Shown: positions 1-10,720 of the stretch, one piece after another
Layout of the letters: each line of letters opens with the position of its first letter
Numbering within the stretch: position 1 is the stretch's first letter
NCBI GenBank assembly: GCA_036429605.1
Contig: CM071591.1
Span: 2,914,001-2,978,000 of the forward strand
Reading direction: 5' to 3'
DNA length: 64,000 nt
Source of the DNA: Cladobotryum mycophilum
Lineage: Eukaryota; Ascomycota; Sordariomycetes; Hypocreales; Hypocreaceae
The notes under the pieces: generated by a model
Databases searched by the model: none
What the model saw: only the letters and a program-made list of their open reading frames with translations
Told to the model about the DNA's origin: nothing
Program-made: the position numbers and the translations under genes

Positions 1-483
1 TTTTCTAGAAAAGCGAGCTGGGGGAAGGGAAGGGGGAGGGTGACATTGGATGGGATTATTACTTGTATGTGCAAGTAACCTTTTTCTTTTTGGGTCAAGT
101 CTGTCCGGCTTATGAATCAGATGAATCTATAGAAGGGCCGGTTTGGATGGAGGAAAAAGGGAAGGGGAAGAAAATAAATGCATGTATTGGATCCGATGCT
201 TAATGGAAATGCTTAAATGGTTAAATAGATGATGTGTGCCCCCCCTTTCCTTCGTACTGGTAGTACCTATGCCTACTTTGTATTTGAGGTCATATTGATC
301 TTGTCCTTTTTTTTTTTTGCAGAGTGTAGTGTGCAGTGCGCAGTCAAGGTAGAAGGAGCAGATAGAAGCTCAAGGTCTGCCTTCCTCTCCACTCGACATT
401 GCATTTTTCTTTCTTTCTTTCTTTCTTTCTATTTTGTATTTTCTATTGAAGATAAAAAGGAATTTCTTCCTTCTCTTCTTTTA

Positions 484-515
<32 letters not shown>

Positions 516-533
516 CCGACATCTCAACTCGCA
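1..533. other. 5' flank of the quinoprotein gene
   Basis: No gene is seen here. The stretch is low-complexity: a poly-T run near 308-319, a TTTC repeat near 409-431 and a CA dinucleotide run at about 486-514 that ends 20 bases before the start codon at 534. Pyrimidine-rich and CA-rich leaders are common just upstream of fungal start codons, so this is best read as promoter and 5' UTR. An open frame runs through it (229-612), but it is low-complexity and out of frame with the real gene. Confidence 0.6.
486..514. repeat. (CA)n microsatellite in a 5' leader
   Basis: About 14 tandem CA units lie immediately upstream of the ATG at 534. The run probably falls inside the 5' UTR and is likely to vary in length between strains. 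Confidence 0.9.
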
Positions 534-2064
534 ATGGCACCAACAATGCAATTGCTGCTTGGCGCCATCGGCCTCCTCGCCTCCCAGGCCTCGGCTGCCT
601 GCGCCGGCCTAAAGACAGCCTCATCTCCCGTCACCGCGCCTGGAATCCAGTACAAGGTCATTGCCAATGGCTTGGGCTCGCCTCGAAGCGTCGTCATCGA
701 CACTCTGGGAAATCTTCTCATTGCCCAGACGAAGCCTGGCGCTATCCAGCGACTTGTCCTGGACAAGGGTGAAGGACTGGACGTTTGCGTTCAATCCACC
801 ACTAAACTGGTCTCCAACTCTGTAAGCCCATCACCACCTCCACCACCACCGCATCACTGCATCACCGCATCACCGCATCTCTTCATCTTCTCTGCAGTCT
901 TGCTCAACTAACCCAATCCTATAGTTTACCCATAGCTTGGCCCTTTCGCAAGACGGCAAAACACTCTTCGCCACCACAAGCAACGTCGCCATCGCCTATC
1001 CCTACGATGCTGCCAAGGGAACCCTCGGCGCCGGAAAGACCATCATCACCGGCATGGACAACACCGACCATGTTTCGCGAACCCTGTTGATCCCGCCCCA
1101 CAACCCGAACCTGCTTGTCATCGCCCGCGGTTCCAATGACAACATTGACAACGGCACCATGCAGGTCGAGTCGGGTCGCTCTCAGATTCGCATCTTCAAG
1201 ATTGACCAGCTCCTCAAGAACCCGAATCCCGTGCAGTATACCACGGGAGATGTCCTCGGATGGGGACTCAGGAACAGCGTCGGTGTTGCCCAGCACCCAA
1301 AGACCGGCCACGTTGTAAGTTTTTGCCTTGCATTTCTGAACGCATTCCGGTTTCTGGTCCCTCGAAAGCTAACGTTGAAATCAGTGGTCGGTTGAAAATT
1401 CCATGGATGAGGTTCATCGAGGCGGTGTCGACATTCACAACTCCAACCCCGGTGAGGAGCTCAACTTCCACGGCCTTCTCACCGACACCACCAGCGCCTA
1501 CTACGGCAAGAACTATGGCTACCCGCGATGCATTGCCATCTTTGATCCTTCCAACATCCAAAACTATCCTGGTGGCGCTGCCGTCGGCAAGCAAATGACT
1601 GCCGATCATACCATTCAGGGAGTAACAGACGACTGGTGCATTAAGAACACCGTCTCTCCCCGTATTACCTTTGAATCTCATCTTGCACCTCTGGATATCA
1701 AGTTCCGAGATGACGGTTTGCAAGCATTTGTTTCCATCCACGGAAGCTGGTGAGTGATGATGATGATGATGCTCAAAGTATGAATGAATGCAGCTAAACT
1801 AGATTAAACAGGAACCGACAGCCCCCAAGCGGCTACCGGCTTAGCCGCGTCAACTTCGGCGCGGATGGCTTCCCTGTGGAGCCCCAGTCCAGCACCAAGG
1901 CCGAAGTCAAGCTCATGTGGAACTCGGACAACTCCAAGTGTCCCGGCGCATGCTTCCGACCCGTCGGCCTGGCACTGGACGAAAAGCGCAGCACCAAGCG
2001 CATGTTTATGACGAGCGACAACTCGGGCGAGCTTTTCGTCTTGACTGGACTTCACAACAAATAA
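534..2064 (+). CDS. Secreted PQQ-dependent sugar dehydrogenase (AA12 / glucose-sorbosone dehydrogenase type)
   Basis: Four exons: 534-821, 925-1314, 1385-1749 and 1812-2064, giving 431 residues. All introns are GT-AG (103, 70 and 62 nt). The ATG at 534 gives a signal peptide (MAPTMQLLLGAIGLLASQ..., cleavage expected near ASA-A, residue 21). The mature part has the beta-propeller style of soluble quinoproteins, for example GSPRSVVIDTLGNLL, HSLALSQDGKTLFATTS, WGLRNSVGVAQHP and FVSIHGSWNRQPPSGYRL. In the AA12 family, PQQ is the cofactor and pyranoses or 2-keto-glucose are oxidised extracellularly, often passing electrons to lytic polysaccharide monooxygenases. I see no attached cytochrome or carbohydrate-binding module, which resembles the single-domain Trichoderma form. 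The first acceptor was placed at 923-924 because it restores the conserved SLALSQDGKT strand. The family call is strong; the substrate is unknown. Confidence 0.88.
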
Positions 2065-2871
2065 ATGGAGGAGTGTGTTTTTTTTTTAAATAAAAAAAAT
2101 CATGTATCAGTCGAGTTAGAATGGGGCTTTTGCTATTTACGTGTAAAATGAAGAAATACCAAATTAGGGAGGGGTTGCAATGATGTATATAATCTTTTTG
2201 TCTTTTTGTCATTTTATCAATTTGAAATGACTAAAATAGAGTCATTTTTGAGAATTTTTCGAGTCTTTACTGCGATTTCTTCTATACGTAAATTTGTATG
2301 AGAATCTTGAAACTCAAGTATGTATGAAATGAATGTTAAATGAATGCATAGACCACTTCTGGTTGGTCTAGTTGGTTGTAATGAAGCTGTCGCGACTAAA
2401 TGGCCCCCGCAGGCGCTTGATAAAGAGTGTGGCTGGGCGGTGGCTGGGAAGCAAAGCGTTCGTCCTGTCCACTCAAACTTCAACGCCTGATGGCATCCCG
2501 CGTCTCGCCCTGTCTCCCACCTGTCATGCACGTAATAAACCATTGGGACTTTCTTCTATCCTACTCCGCACTCCCTTTTTCGTGTCTCTTATCCTTCCCA
2601 TCTCTTTCTTGGCTTTTCTCCCTTTTTTTCAGGGATGCAGTGACAATCTTTCAGAAGCATTATGCTATTATTAGATGTTTGCTGATCGATAGAGTGCGAT
2701 GCCAAGATAATATCTTATTTTGTATAGCATCGACATTGAGCTCTTGAGAGGTTTTTTTTTTTGGAGTAATACGTGCTGCTTCTACAGTGAGCAAATCGTT
2801 GATACCTCAACCTCACTCGCTCACACCAGGACAATCTTGATCGAAAAAAAGAAGGAAAAGAAGAAAACAAG
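2065..2871. other. Intergenic region, no gene seen
   Basis: The first part is AT-rich 3' flank (poly-T and poly-A near 2078-2099). Around 2550-2640 it becomes CT-rich, and just before 2872 it is purine-rich (AAAGAAGG-type), so the right half is probably promoter and leader of the membrane protein gene. Small open frames here have no recognisable features. Confidence 0.5.
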
Positions 2872-3867
2872 ATGCCTGCGTTGCCTCCTTTGGCCCGCCC
2901 AGAGGGCTTATCGAATCCTCACGTACCCGTCGTATGCTACCCGCCCACACCGAGCAAGGACATCGATTACGTCGCCCTCCTCGTCCGGCAGTACATGACG
3001 ACAACCCCTACGCCCACCTTCGTCGTCATACCGGAGACCTACGGCGCCATACACACCTCCCTCGCGCCCGGCATCATCGTCGCCATCGTGCTCGGCTCGG
3101 TGATTGGCTTCCTGCTCATCATAGCGGGCATATACGCCGCCCTGGGGTTCGGCGGCTCGGCCGTGTCGTCGACCAAGAAGACGACCGTGATAGGGGAGAT
3201 GGAGACGAGCTCTTCGTATTTCACGCGCAGCGCGCTGAGTTTCCGGACGCGTAGCACGAGGGCCCCTCCGCCGCCGGTGGTGCACAAGGTGAAGACCAAG
3301 AAGGCAGCCAAGGCGCCGGTGGTGAGGGCCGGCGTGCGCGTGACGGAGACGGGGTGGGTGCGCACGAGGACCGGCGGGAGGCCTGCTTCTTCTTCGAGGA
3401 GGAGCGGGGGACCGCCGCCGCCGGGGAGAGCCAGGTCGCCCATCGTGGTGGAGCCGGCGCGCATAAGGAGGGTGAGCTCCGTCTCGAGGTCGAGGTCGAG
3501 ATCTAGGCAGGCGGGGAGACGACCCCCGCGCCGTTTTCAGACTACGACGAGGAGAACGAGGTGGTGGTCATCGAGGAGAATACCCCGCCCACGAGGCGAA
3601 AGAGCCGCAGGGGTCCGGCCCCCTACGACGAGGAGGACGAAGTCGTGGTCATCGAGGAGAATACCCCCCGAAGAGAAAGAAGAGCAAAAAGGCTCCCAAG
3701 CGACAGGGCTCCCCTCGGAGGGTCGTCAGCCCCCCAGGAGACCGAGTCCACCCAGGAGACCGGTCTCGCCGGGACGCGCCCCCAGGAGAAGCGATGAGCG
3801 ATCCGGCGTGACGGGCACGTATCGTAGCTCCAGCTCTAGCGAAAGTGAGAGCCAGCTTGCGTACTAA
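2872..3867 (+). CDS. Single-pass membrane protein with basic, proline/serine-rich tail (unknown function)
   Basis: I do not recognise a family. As read, it is one exon from the ATG at 2872 to the stop at 3865-3867 (331 residues). Residues about 61-95 form one strong membrane helix (APGIIVAIVLGSVIGFLLII) after a short Thr/Pro-rich N-terminus, and a long Arg/Ser/Pro-rich tail follows. The tail as printed is almost certainly read out of frame in two places. An 81-nt tandem duplication (copies starting near 3546 and 3627) encodes a clean DEE(N/D)EVVVIEENTP repeat only in the third frame, and its base changes are silent in that frame. One extra base in each of the runs at 3513-3516 (G), 3664-3669 (C) and 3730-3735 (C) links all the sensible segments into one 332-residue protein ending SSSSSESESQLAY. 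The duplicated DEE-VVVIEENTP unit and the basic linker suggest a cytoplasmic interaction tail. Confidence 0.65.
   Translation: MPALPPLARPEGLSNPHVPVVCYPPTPSKDIDYVALLVRQYMTTTPTPTFVVIPETYGAIHTSLAPGIIVAIVLGSVIGFLLIIAGIYAALGFGGSAVSSTKKTTVIGEMETSSSYFTRSALSFRTRSTRAPPPPVVHKVKTKKAAKAPVVRAGVRVTETGWVRTRTGGRPASSSRRSGGPPPPGRARSPIVVEPARIRRVSSVSRSRSRSRQAGRRPPRRFQTTTRRTRWWSSRRIPRPRGERAAGVRPPTTRRTKSWSSRRIPPEEKEEQKGSQATGLPSEGRQPPRRPSPPRRPVSPGRAPRRSDERSGVTGTYRSSSSSESESQLAY
3543..3680 (+). repeat. 81-nt in-coding tandem duplication
   Basis: Two near-identical copies start at about 3543 and 3624, each beginning TACGACGAGGAG and continuing through GTGGTCATCGAGGAGAAT. The spacing of 81 nt is 27 codons. Differences such as GAG/GAA and GTG/GTC are synonymous in frame 3 only, which identifies the original coding frame. 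Confidence 0.85.
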
Positions 3868-5046
3868 AGAAAGAAAAGAAAGAAAGAAAAGAGAAGAGAA
3901 GAAGAAAAAGAAAGAAAAAAGAAGAGAGAGCTTTCAATGGGGGTTTTACGAGAGAAACAACCCCCTCAAGGAAGAAAGAAAGAAAGGTGTTTTCGTTTTT
4001 TGTTTTTGCAATCAAAGTATGCTTTGTTGAGAGATACCCCCTGAAGCGCCGCTCTTGATTCTGCTTTTTACATCATCATACCTCTATCATCAAACCTATA
4101 TTAGCAAACGGGTGAAAGAAGGGAGAAGGGAGGGAGGGAGAGGGAGTCGCTTGCGCCATATTCTATACATCTTTTTCTTCTTCTTTCGGACGGCATTATC
4201 ATTTTATTTGAAGCGGGAGGTCCTTTTTCTTTCTTTCCCATTGGGGTTTGCATGGAGTTTTGGAAGGGAGAGCTGGGTGGGTGGGTTGGATGGATGAAGG
4301 GATGGTTGGATGGAAGGTTGGATAAGGGTGGTTTTAATGATAGAATGCTGTGATGAACGAGGTTTTCTTTTTACATCTTGACATGATTTGAGAAACATCC
4401 TATGGATATATAAAGGATCAAGGGGGAAGGATAGGCATGGCATGGCAAGGAAAGGCATGACAGGACAGGCTAGGTAATTGATGTGGACATTTCCCCCGTG
4501 GTATATAGCTTTATATGTATACAGTTTGATGATACAAGTCCCTTTTCCCTTGTTGGAAAAGAAAAGAAAGAAAGAAAGGCCAGTCAACTTTACAAGAAAA
4601 GCAAATCATCACCATTGTTTCTCCATCCCCTCAGAACTGTTCCAAACAAAGGTGAAGAAGATTATTCAAGCATTGTGTGCCTTGCGGGCTGTAGATCTGC
4701 ATGCTCCCTACTAGGTAGTATAACACTTATATACAAATGTTTCTTGTTTCAAGGCTCCAAACCTGGTCTATGCACCCCAAGAAAAAAAGCGTATTCCAAA
4801 TATCCCAACCGGCGGCGCCCTGGTTGCCAATCAATCAATCAATCAATCATGTCCTGCGTGCTGTCGTCCCTTCAAAATACACATGGCCAACTTATTTCAT
4901 AGAAAATCCCCTCCGAGAACCCAAGACCATTAGGTTTCCTGGCCAAGACAAAGTATGCAAAATCCAAAGCAAGTCGTCATCAAAAACCGTAACCAAAACG
5001 TTCAAGCGTAATCTTCACATGGACAAAAATATCATCCCATCATCTC
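3868..5046. other. Intergenic region between convergent genes, no gene seen
   Basis: The left part is purine-rich (AAAGAAAG repeats near 3868-3930), followed by GGTTGGATGG-type simple sequence near 4260-4330 and an AATC repeat near 4825-4850. It holds the 3' flanks of the membrane protein gene and of the convergent transcription factor gene. Open frames of up to 139 codons are low in complexity and show no motifs. Confidence 0.5.
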
Positions 5047-8000
5047 TTACATGGCCATAGGACCACCGCTGTCATTGCCTCCACTAGGCGGCCCACTCGT
5101 ACCATTCGAACCACTGCCGTTCCCGCTTTGTTGTCCGCCAAAGAAGAAGGTGTCAAAGGGGTTTATCTGCTGTCCACCTTCGCCGTAATCGTTATGCATG
5201 CTTTCCCAACTTAGCCCGAAGCCAAGGTCCATCTGGCCCTGGTCAACACTGCCGAAGCCGTTGGCAGAGGTACCAAGTGTTTGTAAAAAGTCCATGGACT
5301 GCGGATCCTGGTATTCCATGGAGCTCTGCACGCCGTAGTGCTGGCCCATGAAGGAATTGCCGCCGCCGCTAGTCGGACGCTGGGAATCCACCCTCCGGGG
5401 TACCGGCGGTGATGGGACAAGAGCTGGGTCTATGGCGGTTCCATCATGACTTGCAGCCCTCTCAAGGCCTGGATGCCCACGACCACGGGATTGGGTATCA
5501 AAAGGCTTGGCCTTTCCAAGTGGAGGCGTGGATACATCTCCGGCGGTCGACAAACTAGGAGATGACAAGTTGTCCGGGATTGACATGTCAAACGGAAACC
5601 CCTGTTCGGATTGGTGATGTCGATGTCGAGGGATTGATTTTATTGTGGACGAATCTAATGTAGATGTCCAATTCGTCGTCTCTCGCCTAGGCCGCCGGGA
5701 CTGCTGAGTTGGCAGGCCGAAACCCCCACTAGAGCTAGCCATTTTAATAGTGGCCTTGGCTGTTCGGTCAAAGGCATCGCGGCATGTTTCGGCTGGTGGA
5801 CACTTGTCAATCATGTCGGTGAATACTGACTTTGCAGCCAGCACGGTAAAGTCCACTTCATCCATAGTCTGCCCACGTGTTAGATAATCATCAGAAATAG
5901 GGGGTGAGCGGGTCATCCTTACCAAGCGACCTCTCACAATAGGCGAGTGCCATATAGCATACAGATATGATATACCCGCCATAAACAGATGATGCGTGGA
6001 TAAGTATGTGTAACTAACTAGGCCGCTGAGATGTAATTGCCTGTATATGCGGAGGATCTTCTGTCCAGCCTCTGCGACTTTGAGGTATATGCGATCCTCG
6101 TCTTCGCGAAGCTCTGCAGTGAATGCGGTCGGACTATTGACTTCGTTTGAAGTGTTGTACTCTCCCTCAAACATGGCAGGAATACTAAGGCTCTGCCTGT
6201 ATAGTAGGATGATGGCTTGCCAGTAGTTGAGTTCCAGAAACTCGGTCGAAAAGGCAACCCCTGTTTCTAATCTTGTAGGCGCCGAAGTCTTCCAATGCAA
6301 TAACCTTCTATCAATGTCTATTCGCCATGACCTAAAGGAGTCAAATTGGACAAGATATGGGGACGGCATATGTCTACTCATTTCTGGGTAGGTTCTGGCC
6401 TGGCTGCCGGCTTTCGCCATTTGTGCCTGATTATACTGCAGGACCTGCAGGATTTCCGACTGGAGCGTTCGTAATCGGAAGTAGTGGTGTGCAACGTGTT
6501 TGTAGCTTGGTTGGTCTTCACCCCCAGGGGGCATCAAGAAGCCATTAGGTGTGATATAGTTGTCATCCAGTACGGATGGAAGTTCGGTGGTAATGACTTG
6601 ATCGCTGATACCAAACGGCCGGCCGACGCAGGTGCTCACAAGTCTGTCGAAGGAGTACGTACACCACCACAAACGTCGACGCAAATCCCTGATCCAGAGA
6701 CGTCGTCCCCGTTCCGATCCATTTGCGGAGTCGCGTGATTCGCCGGCACCGTCAGCATCCGGTCCAGTGCTCTCGATATCCCCTCCGTCTTCGTAATGGA
6801 GTCCAAGATCTACCGCCAGTCGTACTGCAACACCAGTGATGTACCTAAGAAGACATTGTTAGGGCGTGCTGTCCATTCAATCCGTGAGGACCCGAAACCT
6901 ACCATAGACCGGGTGGGACTGGACGAAGCAAGGCAAAGTTGGCAAGCAACAAAACGGCCTGCAGCACCTCTAGTCCTCCCCCACTGCTACTCAGACATGC
7001 CTCTAGATGGACGATTGCACTCGCATGATACTCCTCAGGCTGGCATGGATTCTGGCCTTGGTTCAAGGCAAGCTTGGCGCCTCCCGAAGCTTCCGTCTTG
7101 ACCGGCTCCCCTACGATAACACCACACCCAATAGCAAAAACCATGTTGAGCATGTACTGCTCTCGAGCGCCAAGCCCCGGTCCATCATTCATGTAAGCCA
7201 GCTCAAACATGCGCATGAATTCACCGCGGTGTAGAATGGGTATCTGCGGATTGGCATGCTCAAAGTACAGTGTCACAAGCCTGGCAGCCACATCCTTGTC
7301 AGGGAAGGTCGCGGGCTGTATAGTTGGCTTTGTATGAAGGCCAAAGAATGAGTCCCGCATGGACGTGCCGCCTCCGCTGCTCGAAAGATGATGGCCTGAC
7401 CGGTCAGTCGTGCCGTGATGATCAGACACGGAATACTGAACAGCGGCAAATACAACCCTTGCAAAAGACACACCAGATGCCGAAGCAAGTGATCTCGGCT
7501 TTGAGGAGCTAACGATATTCATCATTGCGGGACTCTGATCGCCGCCCTGTTTGTTTGGCTTCATGGGGTCCAGCCCCTGGGCCTGAGGCCTCGATGCGCG
7601 ATGCTCATGGTTATCGGATTGGGCCACAAAGGTCGTAGCAACAACCCCAGCGGTGCTGCTGCTATCAACGCTCGGTCGAGAGCATAACTCCAGGTCTTCG
7701 GCCGGAGGGAATGGAATGTTATTGGACGCCAAGAGCTTCTCTAGCTGCTCCACTCGAGTTTCCAGGTAGAAAACATAACTGCGGCCATGGTCAGCAAGCC
7801 CGTGTCGGCGGGTTTTTTTGTGTGGAAGCGAAATGTCAGCGGCCCAGATCGACTAGCCATCCTTACCTGCGAGGGATCTCCTTCTTGGTGATGGGATCGT
7901 AACCGACACAAGCGACCCCGGCCTTTGCGCAACTGGCACAACTTGGCAGTTTCTGGTCGCATCGATTCTTGCGCAGGCGACAGCGATTACAGGCGCTCAC

Positions 8001-8264
8001 ATTGCGGAAATTGCTGCTCTGACCAGCCTTGGTGGAGGCGACAGAGGCAGGAACAGCGAGGCCGGCGCCGGCACCGGCACCGGTCGGGGTAGTGACGCCA
8101 AGGGCTGCCCCAGCAGCATCTACAGTCGCGCCTCCAGGGGCAATGTCGCCTAGGTGTTCCGAGGGGCTCGTGTGCCCGTTCCGGGGAGATGTCTCATCGA
8201 AGGACTGTCGCTGACGCTTGACGTTTGGCTGGGGGCTGGGAGACGGCGGGCCATGCGTGGGCAT
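5047..8264 (-). CDS. PPR1-like Zn2Cys6 fungal transcription factor
   Basis: Four exons on the minus strand: 8264-7867, 7778-6903, 6844-5923 and 5868-5047, giving 1005 residues. Introns are 88, 58 and 54 nt, all GT-AG. The start is the first in-frame ATG (8264); the frame stays open upstream but only from a GTG that coincides with a likely 5'-UTR splice donor. The binuclear zinc cluster uses Cys 92, 95, 102, 109, 112 and 119 (ACNRCRLRKNRC...). It is followed by the PPR1/Gal4-type linker DPITKKEIPRSYVFYLETRV and a short coiled coil (VEQLEKLLASN). The central part (about residues 250-700) fits the fungal-specific transcription factor domain, with LYFEHANPQIPILHRGEFMRMF and the RRLWWCTYSFDRLVS signature. 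The C-terminus is Gly/Ser/Asn-rich and probably activating. It is a nuclear DNA-binding regulator; the regulon is unknown. The 54-nt third intron is frame-neutral. Confidence 0.9.
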
Positions 8265-8640
8265 GATATCGCGAGAAGGGGACCCAACGAGGGCGTCGTT
8301 GGGACTAGGGGGAGGGGGAGAACCAAGTTTCGCGCTCAAGCTCAAGGGGAGTGAATGAATATCAGTCGAGGGGGGGGGAGAGAAGCTGGACAACGTCGGG
8401 TATGGATTAGAACGCAATTCGAACCAGGTGCGGGAAGTGGGACCTGAAGATGCATGAGACAGGACGACAAGACTCACCTGGGCGACGGGTTGCTGGCTGG
8501 TCTGGTCTGGTCTGCTTGTTCGTTCTGCTTTTGCTGCCGTTCAACGAGGCGATCTCAAGCTGGGTTTCTGGAGCAATAGCCCATCATCCACCGACCGAGG
8601 GCTCGGTTGCGGTCGAACGAGGGTAGGAGAATTCGAGCTG
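8265..8640 (-). promoter_or_regulatory. Probable 5' UTR with intron for the PPR1-like factor
   Basis: On the minus strand a CAG/GTGAGT donor lies at 8477 and a CCCCCTAG acceptor ends at 8305. A 173-nt leader intron ending 40 nt upstream of the ATG at 8264 is therefore plausible. This is inferred from splice signals only. Confidence 0.4.
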
Positions 8641-10720
8641 GGATATGGCCAGGCGCAGCAGCTATCTCGAGACGTGAGAGCACGGGTCATGACAATGGTA
8701 TGGGCAGGCGCCGCAGCAAAGCAAGCAAGCAGACAGGCGGGCAGGCAGGCAGGCGGGCAAAGAGCAAGAGATGATGATGATGATTAGACAAGAGAATCGT
8801 GCCACAAAGACGACATTCAACGATCCATAGCCACTAGGTATCACTTTTGTTTAAAGTAAGAGAGAACCGAACAGAGCAGAAAAAAGTATTTTTGTGGGTT
8901 CAAGTTGGGGCCACGATAACAGAGCGCAGAAGCCGTTGAAGCAGTAGCAACGTCCAGCGCACCTGTCGTGGAGGTTGCTAGTATGTAATAGTGGACGGTA
9001 GGTACGGAGTACTTTTAGCCCCATCCATGCAAGAGAAGCTCCAGCGATAAGCAAACTGGACCTTCGCCGCCTCCTCCAGTGCTCCAATGTAGGAGAAACC
9101 TACACTAATGCTTCAGTAGGACGCCCCCGATACAACCGCCTGGGTACCAGTAGCTATTTTAGCATTGAACCAATCTATCCATGAATCCAACCCAATCCAA
9201 TCCATTGCATTACCCATTACCCATTACCCATTCCCCATTCCCCATTCCCTACCAACACATAGGTAGGTACCGTACCTAGACTAATTTTCCACTGTAACAT
9301 TTCGCCAACACCCATGGAAGATGCATCCATCCAATCCCATTTGCATTAACTGATATCCATGGTATGGCATGGCATGGCGATGCGTCTGCCGCCGCTGCTC
9401 CCCCGCGCAATCCGCTTTTCTTTTCTTTTTGTTCATCGACCACAACAAGCATCCCATTGGACATGGTCCGGGTCGTCAGCAAAAAGCTTTCCGCATTCGG
9501 CACATGGTCCCTTGTTTTCCTTTCTGTTTTTTTTTCTTTTTTCTTTTTTTTGGCCATTCTTCTTGTTTCTGTCCGGCGCAACAAGAAGCCCATCATCTTT
9601 CTTGTTCCCCATGCTCAAAATGTCTGTGATAGATTACTCTCTTGGTATTACATCACGTCCCTGGTAGGGGGTTCAACCGAGGTTGTGGCTGCGGAGTGCA
9701 CCAATACCCGGATTAGGTATGCCTAAATCCGTGATTAAAAATAGACCCCATCAGATCCAATTGTCCAACTAGCAACCAGCTTGGAAGGATAGTCTTTGTA
9801 AAATAACATCATGCATGCTAGCCAAGGTAACCATGAATGCATTACAAGCCACCTCTAGCCGTTACGTGGAAGCCATTGAGTAGCGAGGAAGAGCCTAGCT
9901 GCATTAATGATCCATCCAGGGATCCCCAATCTACGCTGAGAATACCACTACAAGTATCATAGGGGTTATGGAATACGATTCACTGTATAAAAAGACAAGA
10001 CACGCATATGTTGATGATAAAGCCAATCAATTGGCATAAGAATGAATAGAATGCTTCCTATAGAAAAAACCCTGTTGGTCGCGGTCCTGCCAACATGCCA
10101 TGATAAAAAATAAAACAGACTGAAACAAAACCCATCATTAATAACCCTCATCCCTCTGCTTGATCCTCCCACCCGTGTGGGTGTGTGTTTGTGTGTGCAA
10201 GTCGTCATAAATGGCTGCCCTGAATACCCAGTACCCTTGTCCCGTTATGCCATGCCCTGTCCTTAATCCTGTATATCCAATCCATGTTTACAAATATCTA
10301 TTTCCTCCAGCGAGGCTCAAAAACTATCACTCCCAAACGTCTAGGGGGAAGCTGATTTCAACTGTACGCTGCCTGTCTTCAACACCAGCTCATCGCCATG
10401 GCGATACAAAACTTGCATATAGAAGCACAGCATTGTTCAGGTTCCTCAGTTGTAGTCGAAAAGTGATAGAGTCGAATCGAACGGGAAAGAAAATCGTGAT
10501 CCCTCATATAGCCAGGTCGTCCAAAAGAAAAATTGTGAAAATAACAAAAGGTCTATCCAATAAAATAAAATAAAAGCGTTCACACATCAGAAGCCAAAAC
10601 GCCAGGTTGCCGCCGTCGGAATCTCGAAAAGGGGGTATTTGCGCAAAAGTACCGATTAAAATAGTGTAGAAAGCAACATAACGCTGCTAGACAAGAAAAT
10701 TTCGCCCATCAATGAAGCTT
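8641..10720. other. Intergenic region with simple repeats, no gene seen
   Basis: It contains a GCAGGCAGGC-type run (8725-8760), a GTACGGAGTAC motif (9002-9012), a CCCATTA/CCCCATT run (about 9206-9250) and poly-T near 9525-9555. Open frames near 9359-9729 are translations of T-rich sequence and show no motif. The stretch spans the upstream region of the transcription factor gene and the 3' flank of the MFS gene. Confidence 0.5.
9206..9250. repeat. CCCATTA / CCCCATT short tandem repeat
   Basis: About six imperfect 7-nt units (CATTACC, then CATTCCC) stand in tandem. The unit differs from the fungal telomere unit TTAGGG/CCCTAA. Confidence 0.7.

Noticed and set aside
4483..5060. Overlapping plus-strand ORFs of 107-139 codons
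   Set aside because: Low-complexity 3' flank; no family features and no consistent splice structure.
8265..8477. 71-residue N-terminal extension of the PPR1-like factor
   Set aside because: It would start at GTG; the GTG is part of a good GTGAGT splice donor, so this is more likely leader intron.
9206..9250. CCCATTA repeats as a telomere-like tract
   Set aside because: The unit is not CCCTAA/TTAGGG and the array is short and internal.
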